Under the pieces are notes generated by a model. That model did no database searches. It had not been told where the DNA came from and saw only the letters and a list, made by a program, of their open reading frames with translations. From Cylindrospermum sp. FACHB-282 (lineage in GTDB: Bacteria > Cyanobacteriota > Cyanobacteriia > Cyanobacteriales > Nostocaceae), in contig NZ_JACJRJ010000001.1 of NCBI RefSeq assembly GCF_014697195.1, positions 1-64,000 on the forward strand: a stretch of 64,000 bases of DNA. Reading direction: 5' to 3'. A program made the position numbers and the translations under genes. Positions 33,923 through 44,302 of the stretch are shown piece by piece (positions within the stretch are counted from its first letter, which is position 1; every line of letters begins with the position of its first letter).

Positions 33923-36262
33923 TTAATCTATAAAATGCTGGGATACTGGAGGATGAGCGAGAGAAAAGCCGCGCCGTATGGGTTTTATAGCAGCTAACTC
34001 CACCCGAAAACTTACTTTGTCGCTGCTAGAACTACTCGTTGCTGTTAAAGTCCAGTTACCAGGGCGCAAGTGCCAAAAGAAAGAATTAGCTGACTGTGTA
34101 GCTAATTTTTCACCATTTAACCACCACTCTACAGCCGTTGCAGATGTTCCTGCTAGCTTGAATTCTAATTTTTGTTTCGCTGTTTCACCGGGATACAGCA
34201 AAAATAAATCGCCATTATGGGGAGATAAAATCCGCAGATTCCCAGCAGCAAAACTTGATTGTTGCTGTCTTGCTAGCCATTCATTATACTCTGATGGCAA
34301 TTGGAAATGGTGCTGATTTCCGTAAGCAAGTTTGTCTTCTGGGTAGAAATATTCTTGCACGACAGAGGTACAATCTGATGTTGGTTTTAACCCAGAAATT
34401 GCACAAATTGGTAGTTGTACTAAACCCTTTGGAGATAGAAAATCTGCTGGTTCCTGATGTTCATGCAGATGTAACATGATTCGATTCCACAAAGGCGCTG
34501 CACCTGTAACTCCAGAAACCTGGCGCATTGGTTCGCCGTTGAAATTACCTACCCAAGTAGCAACGGTGTAATTGCTAGAAAAGCCAACTGTCCAAGTATC
34601 ACGAAAATTGGAGGAAGTCCCAGTTTTAACAGCAGTGGGAAAGGGTAAATTTAAAACAGAGTCTACACCAAAGGAGGTGGCACGGGCGTGGCGATCACTT
34701 AACATATCAGTAATTAATTGCCATGTCTGTGAATTTTGGATTTTAGATTTTAGATTTTGGATTGGGGAATCGGAAAAAGCCGTTACTAGCTGCGTCGCCT
34801 CTCCCTGTCGTGCCATAGTGACATAAGCCCTTGCTAGTTCCCATAAACTGACTTCACCACTACCGAGAGTTAAGCCCAAACCATAATATTCTGGAGTTTG
34901 ATTTAGGTGTTCAAACCCTAATTGATGCAGACGTTCCAGGAAAGTCTGCACACCTACCTTTTCTAACACTTTTACCGCTGGTACATTCAAGGAATTAGCC
35001 AAAGCAACTCGCACCCGCACAGGGCCGAGAAAGCTTTCTGTATAATCTGTTGGACTATAAAGTTTCGCACCGGGAATGGCATAGTGAGAAGGCACATCTG
35101 CCAAAATGGTATTCGGGCGAATCACACCTTTTTCTAAAGCTAATTCATATACAAAAGGCTTGAGGGTAGAACCTGGTTGACGCAGCGCCTGTACTCCATC
35201 ATTTCGCCCTAATTTAACTTCATTAAAATAATCAGGGGAACCGACATAAGCTAAAACCTCCCCGGTGTGATTGTCAATTACCAACGCCGCCGCATCATGG
35301 ACATTGTTAGCAGCGAGTGAAGAAATTACTTGCTGTACCTGTGCTTCCACAAACTGCTGCAAAGGACGATCTATGGTTGTTTGAATTCTGGTAGATTCTA
35401 TTTCCCCTCTTTGCTTGGGAGGCGGGGTTCTTTGATCTGCTAGCCAAAACAAAAAGTGAGGTGCTGCAATAATTCCCTTTTGACGGGATTGAAATACTAC
35501 TTTTTCTGTATATATGCGTTCTGCTGTTGGGCGAGTAATATGCCCATCTAATACCATTTGATTGAGTACATATTTCTGTCTTTTTTTCAACCGTTCCCAA
35601 TGTTCGTAAGGGTTAAAATATGTGGGATTATTGGGAATAGCGGCGAGGAGACTTGCTTGGGCGAGATTCAAATCACTGGCTGATATAGAAAAATAAGTCT
35701 GGGCGGCTGCTTCCACACCATAGATATTTCCTCCCATTGGTAGACGATTAACATAAGCGGAAAGGATTTGATTTTTATTCATCCCCGCAGTTAACCGCCA
35801 AGATAGCCAAATCTCTTGCAATTTACCTGATAAAGTGCGGGAAACGGGATCTAACATCCGCGCTAACTGCATGGTAATTGTGGAAGCACCGGAAACAATT
35901 TTTTTGGCGTGAATGGCTTCTCTGATGGCGCGGATAACTGCTTTTGTATCCAACGCCCCATGATGATAAAAGCTGCCGTCTTCAGCGGCGATAATAGCAT
36001 TGATAAATTGGGGGGAAATCTGCTTTAATGGGACTATGGCGGTATGCTCTTGATCGCGGGTGAGCAATGTGCCTAGTGGTAAACCGTGGCGATCGCTAAA
36101 TTGCATCGCTAACTGAGTTTGGGCAATGTCTGCGGCGTGAATGGGTGCAAAGTAAGGCAGCGATCGCACCACAAGGCACAGCAGCAGTACAGCGATGACA
36201 GCTTTACCCGTTTTGCTGAGTTGACGCTGAATTCGGATTAACATCTGCCAAACTAACTTCAT
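33923..36262 (-). CDS. pbpC: Penicillin-binding protein 1C
   Basis: This 779-residue bifunctional enzyme polymerises and cross-links peptidoglycan. It has an N-terminal membrane anchor, a GT51 transglycosylase (catalytic AAEDGSFYHHG near 92, STITMQLARML), a transpeptidase with the active serine in RQPGSTLKPF (near 364), the ANSLN motif and KTGTSSNFRDTW (near 543), and the C-terminal BiPBP domain typical of PBP1C. Residues DSPIQNLKSKIQNS (near 510) are encoded by an in-frame heptamer repeat. The alpha-2-macroglobulin gene is divergent upstream, the usual pbpC partner. Confidence 0.93.
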   Translation of the reverse strand: MKLVWQMLIRIQRQLSKTGKAVIAVLLLCLVVRSLPYFAPIHAADIAQTQLAMQFSDRHGLPLGTLLTRDQEHTAIVPLKQISPQFINAIIAAEDGSFYHHGALDTKAVIRAIREAIHAKKIVSGASTITMQLARMLDPVSRTLSGKLQEIWLSWRLTAGMNKNQILSAYVNRLPMGGNIYGVEAAAQTYFSISASDLNLAQASLLAAIPNNPTYFNPYEHWERLKKRQKYVLNQMVLDGHITRPTAERIYTEKVVFQSRQKGIIAAPHFLFWLADQRTPPPKQRGEIESTRIQTTIDRPLQQFVEAQVQQVISSLAANNVHDAAALVIDNHTGEVLAYVGSPDYFNEVKLGRNDGVQALRQPGSTLKPFVYELALEKGVIRPNTILADVPSHYAIPGAKLYSPTDYTESFLGPVRVRVALANSLNVPAVKVLEKVGVQTFLERLHQLGFEHLNQTPEYYGLGLTLGSGEVSLWELARAYVTMARQGEATQLVTAFSDSPIQNLKSKIQNSQTWQLITDMLSDRHARATSFGVDSVLNLPFPTAVKTGTSSNFRDTWTVGFSSNYTVATWVGNFNGEPMRQVSGVTGAAPLWNRIMLHLHEHQEPADFLSPKGLVQLPICAISGLKPTSDCTSVVQEYFYPEDKLAYGNQHHFQLPSEYNEWLARQQQSSFAAGNLRILSPHNGDLFLLYPGETAKQKLEFKLAGTSATAVEWWLNGEKLATQSANSFFWHLRPGNWTLTATSSSSSDKVSFRVELAAIKPIRRGFSLAHPPVSQHFID
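34731..34767. repeat. Heptamer repeat inserted in frame in pbpC
   Basis: ATTTTGGATTTTAGATTTTAG continues with ATTTTGGATTGGGGA: tandem heptamers of the Nostoc type lying wholly inside the coding sequence, encoding SPIQNLKSKIQNS on the minus strand. Confidence 0.88.
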
Positions 36263-37002
36263 CAGCGAATCCTCAGCCCCAGATAACTTACCTTCCCTTA
36301 ATAATTCAGCAGATGTAAATTAGTTTTGGGAAAAAATCAATACTTCTTAATAGTTAAAAACTATATAGCGAGCCAAAAGATCCCCGACTTCTTCAAGAAG
36401 TCGGGGATCTGAGCCTTTCGGTATTTGCAAATCAAAGAGTATTGGTATAGGACTATTATTTAATGTTTGAAAAAGACACTCCGGTTTTGACAACAACTTA
36501 TTAATCAGCAAGTTGACTTTATTACTCATTTAAAACCTATTGACTGATAATTTTGGACTTTAGATTGTATATTTGATTTCCGTCTAAAATCCAAAAGCAG
36601 TTGTTTACAGCAGTTTTCATCTATTTGAACCACATTTGTCGTAGGGGTACAGCATTGCTGTGCCCCTACCGCGTGATCTATAGTACAAGTACTATCCCGT
36701 AAAACAGCGCGTATGGATGCGCTCATTTTGTATTAAAAAGTGCTAAGTAAGTAGGCATGATTGGATATCATCAGCGATGGCGATTGCTACTCTTCGAGAA
36801 GGCTCCGCCAACGTCGTTTTTCCTCGCAATGACAAGTGTAGATTATATTTATTTAAGCCCACCTACTTGTATTACGCTTCCTTAATAAACCGCAAAGGAT
36901 GCACGCGCGCAGCGATGCCCAAAGGGCTGTAGAGCGCAAAGAAGAGAATAGAATAAGTAAAGTAATATTTTGAGTAATAATTATTTGGCATTACTATAGA
37001 AT
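36263..37002. other. Divergent intergenic region between pbpC and the macroglobulin gene
   Basis: This 740-base region contains the second 33-nt palindrome (36378-36410), a CCTACCGCGTGATCT stretch and repeat-like GAGAAGGCTCCGCCAACGTCG and GCGATGCCCAAAGGGCTGTAGAGCGC segments (36799-36820, 36912-36937). Open frames of 60-66 codons at 36347-36726 (minus) look accidental. Promoters for both flanking genes must lie here. Confidence 0.6.
36378..36410. repeat. 33-nt palindrome, copy 2
   Basis: AGATCCCCGACTTCTT and AAGAAGTCGGGGATCT flank a single C. Compared with the copy at 12001 the fifth pair is C-G instead of T-A, so pairing is conserved while sequence changes. Confidence 0.88.
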
Positions 37003-40000
37003 ATGAAGATGAAAAATTTTATCCAATTACTATTTGTTTGCACCCTTGTATTAGCATTGGCGGGTTGTAATTTCGTTGGTATTAATCCAGGTAAAGAAAA
37101 ATTACCAGCAGTTTCTCAACTCACACCGCCAAATTTACCAGACTGGATTGAACAAATTAGTCCCTTAGGAGACGCGAAACCTCTAAATCAAATTCGCATC
37201 AGGTTTAAAGAGGCTTTAATTCCTGTTGAAACTTTGGACAGTCAAGAACAACAGCACTTATTATCTAAAATTACACTTTGGCCGCCTTTACCTGGTAGCT
37301 TTAGATTTTTAACACCGCGCATGGTGGGATTTCAAGCTGATAAAGCTTTGCCAAAAGCCACCAGATTTCAAGTGACTCTCAAATCAGGTTTATCAGATTT
37401 AAAAAATCACCGCTTAGATAAAGATTTAGCTTGGACTTTCAATACTGAATCTATCGCCTTGACTAATTTGCCAGGTGTGAACCCAATTGAAAAAGGCGAT
37501 ATTGAACCGATTGATTTACAGCCAAAGTTGCAATTTAACTCAAATTTAGAACTAGATTTAGCTTCAGTGCAAGAGCATTTACAGCTAATTTCAGAAGACA
37601 AAAAACAAGTTGTGCGGTTTAAGGTTGAATTAGCCAAAGAAGAAAAACTAGAAACTGAAGATCCTTTAGAAAAACTTGACCCTTCCGCCCGCAATTGGAT
37701 TTATGATCTCATCCCTCAGCGAAACCTTGAAAAGGCTACCCGTTATCGCTTAGAATTTTCTCCGGGGATACTACCTGCTTATGGCAATCTCCCTAGTGAA
37801 AAGGAGTTTGTCACTAAGTTAACAACTTATTCTCCTTTAGCATTTCAGAAAATTAACTATTATGGACAGCCAGATGCAGGGGGAACCTATGGCAGATTTC
37901 TTAAAGGTAGTCCTCAGCTAGAATTTAATAATATCTTGGTGGCAGATTCAGCTAGAGAAAATATCAAAATTAATCCTGCACCAAAAGCAATTTCCCGAAC
38001 TATTCAAATTAACGACGAAGATAGAATTGTCACTATTAATCCTTATGCTTTAGAACCAGATAAAACTTATACAATTACTATTGGTGGTTATCTTAAAGAT
38101 AAGTTTGGGCAGACTTTGGGTAAACCTTTCACTCTCAAGTATGACACTGGCGATTTAGCAGGGGATATTTGGGCACCAGCAGAGTTAAATATTTTCCCCA
38201 CGGGTAAAGATTTACAGCTAAATATTAATACCGTAAATCTGCCAGAAGCAAAATACAAAGCAGCTTATCGAGTAGTGCAGCCGACAGATTTAGTTTATTT
38301 CAGAAATGGTAATGATTTATTACCAAAAACCGCTGAATGGCAAAGCTTCAAGGTATCAGGTAAGAAAAATCAATCTGTTGATATAACTATTCCCCTACGA
38401 GAAAAAATTGGCGCTGCTACGGGAATGCTAGCTTATGGAGTGCAAGCACGCACTAATAAATATCAGGAGAATGGTAAGGAACTGTGGCGAGAATCTACGA
38501 CTTATGGCTTAGTTGAATTAACGAATTTGGGCGTATTTACTCAGTGGTTTCCAGAGTCGGGATTAATTCGCGTTAATCATCTCGCTGATGGTTCATCGGT
38601 GAAAGCTGCTGCTATCGAAATATATCAATCAAAATTAGATGCAAAATCCCGCCCTCAACCTTTACCTTGCGCTACAGGTAAAACTGATGAAAATGGACTT
38701 TTTAGAGTTCAGAGTCAGGATTTACAGCAATGTTTTGCAGATAAACAAAGGTTTGTAAAACCACCAGAGTTGTTAGTAATTGCCCGTGAAGATAAAGATT
38801 GGGCATTTGCTAGAACTGAGGAATATAGTGGTGTTTATGGTTATGGTATTGATGCAGGTTGGCAAGATAGTAAGCCGGAATCGCGAGGGGTAATTTTTTC
38901 AGATAGACAGTTATATCAGCCAGGTGAAAAAGCTTGGTTAACTGGTTTTGCTGACTATTTAGAAAATGGCGAAATTAATCAAGATAACAATGCAGTTTAT
39001 CAAGTAACTTTGGTAAATCCCGATGGACAAAAAACAGATTTAGGTACGCAAACTACAAATGAGTTTGGTACGTTTTCTCTAGAGTTACCAATCAAGACTA
39101 GTCAACGGTTAGGTTACTATAATATCCAAGCGAAGGGGAAGGATGGGAAAGAGATTTCGGGAAAATTTCGAGTAGCTGAGTTTAAACCGCCTAATTTTAA
39201 AGTTGAACTCAATTTAGATAAAAAATTTGCTCTGATTGATGAAAAGGTTGAGGTGAAAGCAGCAAGTAATTATTTATTTGGTGCGCCTGTGGAAGGGGGA
39301 GAAGCAAAATATTTTATTACGCGTCAGCAGGCTAATTTTATTCCTAAAGATTGGGAGGAATTTAATTTTGGTAGACAATGGTTTTGGCCAGAAGAAAGTC
39401 CGGCGATTCCTGCTGATGTGTTGCAAACTAATACCCAGCTAGATGCTAATGGTAAAAGTAGTCAAACTGTAACGGTGGCTAAAGATTTACCTTATCCGAT
39501 GACTTACCGGGTGGATGTGCAAGTTGCAGATGTTTCTAATCTGTCTGTGGCGAATTCTCAAACTTTTACAGCTTTACCGAGTAATCGTCTGATTGGGTTA
39601 AAAAGTAATTTTGTGGCTGATGCGGGGAAAGCTTTTCCTGTTGAGGTTATTGTAACTGAACCGACAGGGAAAGTTTTAGAGGGACAACGGGTGCGTCTGG
39701 AATTACAACAGATGAAATATAGCAGCGTTACCCAGTCGGTAGAAGGTAGCCAAACGCCGAAAAATCAAGTTGAATATAAGACGGTTTCCCAAACAGAAAT
39801 CACATCTGCTAGTAATCCACAATCGGTAAATTTGACTCCAACTGAATCGGGTTCTTACCGCATCAGGGCTAATTTTAGAGATGGAAAAGGCGAATTAACC
39901 GCTACAGATTTACAAATTTGGGCTACTGGAGAAAATCCTGTGTTTTGGGGTTCGACAGAAAAAGATGTTTTGGAAGTTAAGCTGGATAAAAAAGAGTTTA

Positions 40001-42723
40001 AACCTGGTGAAACTGCAACGGTATTAATTCAATCTCCTTATCCCGAAGCAGAGTTATATTTTGCGGTAATTAAAGATAAAACTCTCTATCAACAAATTGT
40101 TAAAGTTAAGGGAGGCGCACCACAAATTCAGTTTCAAGTTACGCCGGAAATGTTGCCAAATGCAGCGGTGGAAGCTGTTTTAGTTCGGCAAGGTAAACCA
40201 ATTAATCAGGTGGAAGCTGGTAATTTAGATAATTTGGTACGCATTGGTTTTGCACCTTTTAAAGTTAATTTGGCTGATAAGTATTTGAAAGTGCAAGTTA
40301 ACCCGGTTCTTGCTTCTCTGGAACCTGGTGCTGAAGAAACTGTTCAACTGGAATTAAAAGACAGTCAGGGAAATCCCGCCAAAGGACAGTTTACAGTTAT
40401 GGTGGTGAATGAGGCGGTGTTACAACTTTCTGGTTATCGTCCGCCAAATTTGGTAGATACTGTATATGCTGAACAGCCTATATCTACGCGCTTTAATGAT
40501 AATCGCCGGGATGTGAGATTAAGAAAACCAACTTTAGCTTTTGCTAAAGGTTGGGGTTATGGTGGTGGGTTGTCAAATGCTGCTGCAAATACTCGTACTC
40601 GTAAAGATTTCCAAGCTTTAGCTTATTACAATGGTTCGGTGATAACTGATGCTGAGGGTAAGGCGATAGTTACCTTTAAATTACCAGATGATTTAACTAC
40701 ATGGCGGGTGATGGCTGTGGCTACTGATGGAAATCTGCGTTTTGGTAATGGGGAAACGACTTTTATCACGACAAAGCCACTTTTAACTAACGCTATTTTG
40801 CCACAGTTCGCTCGGATTGGCGATCGCATTCTCGCAGGTTTATCAGTCACCAACAACACTGGTACTACCGGAAATTTGGCAATTAATGGCGAACTTAGCG
40901 GTAATCTGAAGTTTGCTGAAAATAACCCCACATCTGCAACCTTGCAAACCAAAGTGGAAACCGCAACTCAAGCTTATCGCTTTCCCATGGTGGCGGGTAA
41001 TGTGGGAGTTAGTCAAGTTCGCTTCACCACTCAGCTAAATAATACCGCCGCTGATGCTTTTGAAGTACCTTTAGAAATTAAGCCGCTGGAAATTACAGAA
41101 CAAGTTGTAGAAACTGGTGTAACCGAAAAGCAGGTAAAGATACCACTGAATGTTAACAAAAATGTCTTAACAGAAGCGGGAGGTTTAGATATTCAACTAG
41201 CCAGTACCTTAATTCCCGAAATTAAAGCACCTGCAAAACAGGTTTTAGGAGATGAAGATTTACCATTTACAGAACCTGCTGCAAGTCAATTGTTGATTGC
41301 TGCTAATCTGCAAACTCTAGGAAAACAATATAGTCAGACATTTGCTGAATTTAATCCTCAAAATCAAGCAAAGCTAGCAATTGAAGAATTGCAAAAACTC
41401 CAAATCGCTGATAATGGTTTTGCAAGTTTCCCAGGGCAAGAAAAATCTGACCCTTGGGTTTCTACCTACGCAGCGGAATCTCTAGCTAAAGCTAATCAGA
41501 TGTTTCCTGGTTTAGTGAATTCGGGAATGCTAACTCGTCTCAAGTCTTATTTGCAAACGGTTCTCGCAAATCCAGGACAATACGACTATTGCAAACAAAA
41601 ACTTTGTAAAAATCAACTGCAACTCAATGCCTTAATAGCTTTAGCAGAATTGGGAGACAAACGCAATAGCTTTCTTTCAGATATTTATCAACAGCGGGAA
41701 GCTTTTGATGTAGTCACCCAAATAAAACTAGCGAGATATTTATCTCAGTTTCCCGAATGGCAAGATGAAGCGCAAATTATGCGAGTTCAGTTGCAAAAGA
41801 ATATCTATGAAACTGGACGCACAGCAGTTGTGAATTTACCTTCTAGCTGGGGATGGATGAGTTCAAATACTGCAACGCAGTCGCAAGCTTTACGGTTATT
41901 TATTGCCCAAGAAGCTAAACCAGAAATTATTGATAAGTTATTGCAAAGTCTTCTGGCACTCCGCCGCAATGGCACATGGCAAAATAGTTATAATAACGCC
42001 CAAGCCCTCACAGCTTTGGTGGAATATAGCCAACTACAACTCACACCGCCTAATTTTGTCGCTTCAGTAAAATTAGCTGGGAAAAAGTTAGGAGAAAACC
42101 GTTTTGATGGTTACAAAAATTCTAGCTTGGGATTAAATATGCCGATGAATAAATTACCCCGTGGGAGTCATGATTTACTGCTGCAAAAATCTGGTAAAGG
42201 TACTTTGCATTATTTAGTGGCTTATAAATATCGCTTGCAAGGTAATCAATCAGGGCGGTTTAACGGTTTACGGATAACACGAGAAATTAGCAAAGTCGGC
42301 GAAGAAAAGATATTGCAAAAAGCAGGAATCTATGCTAAGAATGATCCCTTAACTTTACAACCAGGACAAGTATTTGATATAGGTTTGGAAGTCATTGCTG
42401 ATCATCCTGTGGAACATTTGGTAATTACAGATCCCCTACCCGCAGGATTTGAAGCGGTGGATGAGAGTTTTCAAACCTCTACACCTGCATTGCTCCCCAA
42501 AGCCGACAATTGGCAACTTGGCTTTAAAACAATATATCGCGATCGCATTTTAGCCTATGCCGATCACCTCGAACCAGGAGTTTATAGCCTCCATTACTTG
42601 GTGCGTTCCGTTACACCCGGTACATTCCTCTGGCCTGGTGCCCAAGTACATCTGCAATATGCACCAGAAGAATTTGGACGTACTGGTGATTCAACATTAG
42701 TACTAGAAGAGAGTAAGTCGTAG
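37003..42723 (+). CDS. Bacterial alpha-2-macroglobulin family lipoprotein (YfhM-like)
   Basis: This 1906-residue protein starts with a lipoprotein signal (FVCTLVLALAGCN; lipobox cysteine near 22). The family architecture is visible: macroglobulin-like domains, DRQLYQPGEKAWLTGF (MG segment near 630), the A2M core ATDGNLRFGNGETTFITTKPLL (near 1250), and the terpenoid-like and receptor-like C-terminal parts. Bacterial A2Ms trap proteases in the periplasm and are often coupled with PBP1C, which is divergent here. The thioester CxEQ expected near residue 1423 is replaced by FTEPAASQ, so it cannot bind covalently. Protection of the periplasm from foreign proteases is the family role. Confidence 0.92.
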   Translation: MKMKNFIQLLFVCTLVLALAGCNFVGINPGKEKLPAVSQLTPPNLPDWIEQISPLGDAKPLNQIRIRFKEALIPVETLDSQEQQHLLSKITLWPPLPGSFRFLTPRMVGFQADKALPKATRFQVTLKSGLSDLKNHRLDKDLAWTFNTESIALTNLPGVNPIEKGDIEPIDLQPKLQFNSNLELDLASVQEHLQLISEDKKQVVRFKVELAKEEKLETEDPLEKLDPSARNWIYDLIPQRNLEKATRYRLEFSPGILPAYGNLPSEKEFVTKLTTYSPLAFQKINYYGQPDAGGTYGRFLKGSPQLEFNNILVADSARENIKINPAPKAISRTIQINDEDRIVTINPYALEPDKTYTITIGGYLKDKFGQTLGKPFTLKYDTGDLAGDIWAPAELNIFPTGKDLQLNINTVNLPEAKYKAAYRVVQPTDLVYFRNGNDLLPKTAEWQSFKVSGKKNQSVDITIPLREKIGAATGMLAYGVQARTNKYQENGKELWRESTTYGLVELTNLGVFTQWFPESGLIRVNHLADGSSVKAAAIEIYQSKLDAKSRPQPLPCATGKTDENGLFRVQSQDLQQCFADKQRFVKPPELLVIAREDKDWAFARTEEYSGVYGYGIDAGWQDSKPESRGVIFSDRQLYQPGEKAWLTGFADYLENGEINQDNNAVYQVTLVNPDGQKTDLGTQTTNEFGTFSLELPIKTSQRLGYYNIQAKGKDGKEISGKFRVAEFKPPNFKVELNLDKKFALIDEKVEVKAASNYLFGAPVEGGEAKYFITRQQANFIPKDWEEFNFGRQWFWPEESPAIPADVLQTNTQLDANGKSSQTVTVAKDLPYPMTYRVDVQVADVSNLSVANSQTFTALPSNRLIGLKSNFVADAGKAFPVEVIVTEPTGKVLEGQRVRLELQQMKYSSVTQSVEGSQTPKNQVEYKTVSQTEITSASNPQSVNLTPTESGSYRIRANFRDGKGELTATDLQIWATGENPVFWGSTEKDVLEVKLDKKEFKPGETATVLIQSPYPEAELYFAVIKDKTLYQQIVKVKGGAPQIQFQVTPEMLPNAAVEAVLVRQGKPINQVEAGNLDNLVRIGFAPFKVNLADKYLKVQVNPVLASLEPGAEETVQLELKDSQGNPAKGQFTVMVVNEAVLQLSGYRPPNLVDTVYAEQPISTRFNDNRRDVRLRKPTLAFAKGWGYGGGLSNAAANTRTRKDFQALAYYNGSVITDAEGKAIVTFKLPDDLTTWRVMAVATDGNLRFGNGETTFITTKPLLTNAILPQFARIGDRILAGLSVTNNTGTTGNLAINGELSGNLKFAENNPTSATLQTKVETATQAYRFPMVAGNVGVSQVRFTTQLNNTAADAFEVPLEIKPLEITEQVVETGVTEKQVKIPLNVNKNVLTEAGGLDIQLASTLIPEIKAPAKQVLGDEDLPFTEPAASQLLIAANLQTLGKQYSQTFAEFNPQNQAKLAIEELQKLQIADNGFASFPGQEKSDPWVSTYAAESLAKANQMFPGLVNSGMLTRLKSYLQTVLANPGQYDYCKQKLCKNQLQLNALIALAELGDKRNSFLSDIYQQREAFDVVTQIKLARYLSQFPEWQDEAQIMRVQLQKNIYETGRTAVVNLPSSWGWMSSNTATQSQALRLFIAQEAKPEIIDKLLQSLLALRRNGTWQNSYNNAQALTALVEYSQLQLTPPNFVASVKLAGKKLGENRFDGYKNSSLGLNMPMNKLPRGSHDLLLQKSGKGTLHYLVAYKYRLQGNQSGRFNGLRITREISKVGEEKILQKAGIYAKNDPLTLQPGQVFDIGLEVIADHPVEHLVITDPLPAGFEAVDESFQTSTPALLPKADNWQLGFKTIYRDRILAYADHLEPGVYSLHYLVRSVTPGTFLWPGAQVHLQYAPEEFGRTGDSTLVLEESKS

Positions 42724-42742
42724 GGTGCGTTCCCAACGCACC
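42724..42742. repeat. GGTGCGTT-N3-AACGCACC palindrome, copy 2
   Basis: This starts directly at the stop codon of the macroglobulin gene, has loop CCC and is followed by GTTTTC, so it might serve as a terminator. The same palindrome is at 20593. Confidence 0.8.
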
Positions 42743-42845
42743 GTTTTCGAGATTAGTATTTCGGCTCCCTTTAATGTTAAACAAGGGCGTCCAACCACCA
42801 TTTTTAATAAAGCGGTATTTGATCAGGTGCGCTCCAGCTTTACTT

Positions 42846-44294
42846 TTATCCGTCGTTGAGTTCTTTGGGATCTGTTATCGCTTTCAGCGGTAAGCAAATC
42901 GTAAAAGTTGCCCCTTGATTGGCTGTGCTGCTGGCTGTGATGCTACCATGATGAGCTTCTAAAATCCGCTTGGCGATCGCCAATCCCAGTCCGTTACCAT
43001 TACCTTGACGGGAGGGATTTGTGGTATAAAACTGCTCAAAAATCCGGGGTAAATCATTTTCACTGATACCCGGCCCTTGGTCTTTAATAGTTATAACTGC
43101 TAGTTTCCCCTCATTGTACCCAGAAATAAAAACCTGAGAATTGGGTACAGAGTGTTTGATTGCATTGTCCAACACATTTAAAATAGCCTGTAACAGCCGC
43201 TCCGGATCGCCCTGTAGCACTATATCAACTACATTTACTCGCGCAGATATGCCGATTGCTTGCATTCTGGGTTCCATTGCACCAACAGCACGGTTAATCA
43301 GACCAAGCAATGAGATGGGTTGTTGTTCCAGTTGAGACACACCCGCTTCCAAGCGTCCTAAATCGAGCAAGTCATGAATCAGTCGTGATAAGCGTTTAAT
43401 CTCGTTCTCAATAGTTTGGAAAAAGCGATCGCGCAATTCTGGTTCTTCATAAGCTCCACTTCTCAATGCATCTACCGTTACCTGAACATTGCTGATGGGT
43501 GTGCGGAGTTCGTGAGATACATTTGCTAAAAAAACCCGTCGCTCTTGATCAAGGGAAGCCAACCTTTCACTCATCCGGTTTAGCTCTGTTGCTAACTGAT
43601 CTAACTCATTGTTTTCATGAATATCCAGCTTATCGCCAAAATGACCACTACCCAAGCGAATCGCAAAGTTTCCCATAGTTTCAATTGGTTTTGAAAGACT
43701 GCGAGCAAAACGAGTGCTAATCAGCGCACATAGCAAGATTGTGAGTGATAGCGTTCCCAACACACTCCAAATCACTTTAGTAAACTGATTCTGAACCTGA
43801 TTCAGAGTCACAGACATTCGCAATACACCCAGTAGTTGACCATTACGCACAATTGGTCTAGCAACATAGAGGCGATCTTCGTTTGATAAAACTCCTTTGG
43901 CAAAACCTCGTTGCGGACGATTTTGCAAAGCTGCCGACATACCAGTAACCTGGTACCAGTCTGTGACCTTTTTATCTCCATTTGGGTCAGAAGTGGCTAG
44001 CAGAAGACCTTGTTGATTAAAAATGCGGAGAGTGACATTTTGTGGCGCACCATACCGCTGCACCAGCACCTGTACTTTCTGTAGATTATTTTCTGCTAAC
44101 GCATCTCCTGCACTCTGGCTTAAGGCATTTGTCCAGTTATCCAAATCCATTTGTCTTGTTCTCATGAAGTAGGCATGGAATGACAACAGGATGTAACCTA
44201 CCATCAAGGAAGTTCCTAAGGTTATCAGTAGCAGATATGTGGCTAACAGCTTGGCATGAATGGTATTCGATTTTATACTTGGTAACCAGCCCAT
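42846..44294 (-). CDS. Membrane sensor histidine kinase
   Basis: This 482-residue kinase has two transmembrane helices (about 15-38 and 175-195) flanking a periplasmic sensor of about 135 residues, a HAMP domain (about 195-250), the H-box [15 protein letters not shown] (His near 260) and ATPase motifs [15 protein letters not shown] and [10 protein letters not shown]. It lies nine bases downstream of a receiver protein on the same strand, surely one operon. The stimulus is unknown; the periplasmic part resembles general sCache/4HB-like sensors only vaguely. Confidence 0.92.
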   Translation of the reverse strand: MGWLPSIKSNTIHAKLLATYLLLITLGTSLMVGYILLSFHAYFMRTRQMDLDNWTNALSQSAGDALAENNLQKVQVLVQRYGAPQNVTLRIFNQQGLLLATSDPNGDKKVTDWYQVTGMSAALQNRPQRGFAKGVLSNEDRLYVARPIVRNGQLLGVLRMSVTLNQVQNQFTKVIWSVLGTLSLTILLCALISTRFARSLSKPIETMGNFAIRLGSGHFGDKLDIHENNELDQLATELNRMSERLASLDQERRVFLANVSHELRTPISNVQVTVDALRSGAYEEPELRDRFFQTIENEIKRLSRLIHDLLDLGRLEAGVSQLEQQPISLLGLINRAVGAMEPRMQAIGISARVNVVDIVLQGDPERLLQAILNVLDNAIKHSVPNSQVFISGYNEGKLAVITIKDQGPGISENDLPRIFEQFYTTNPSRQGNGNGLGLAIAKRILEAHHGSITASSTANQGATFTICLPLKAITDPKELNDG

Positions 44295-44302
44295 GATTTA
44301 GA

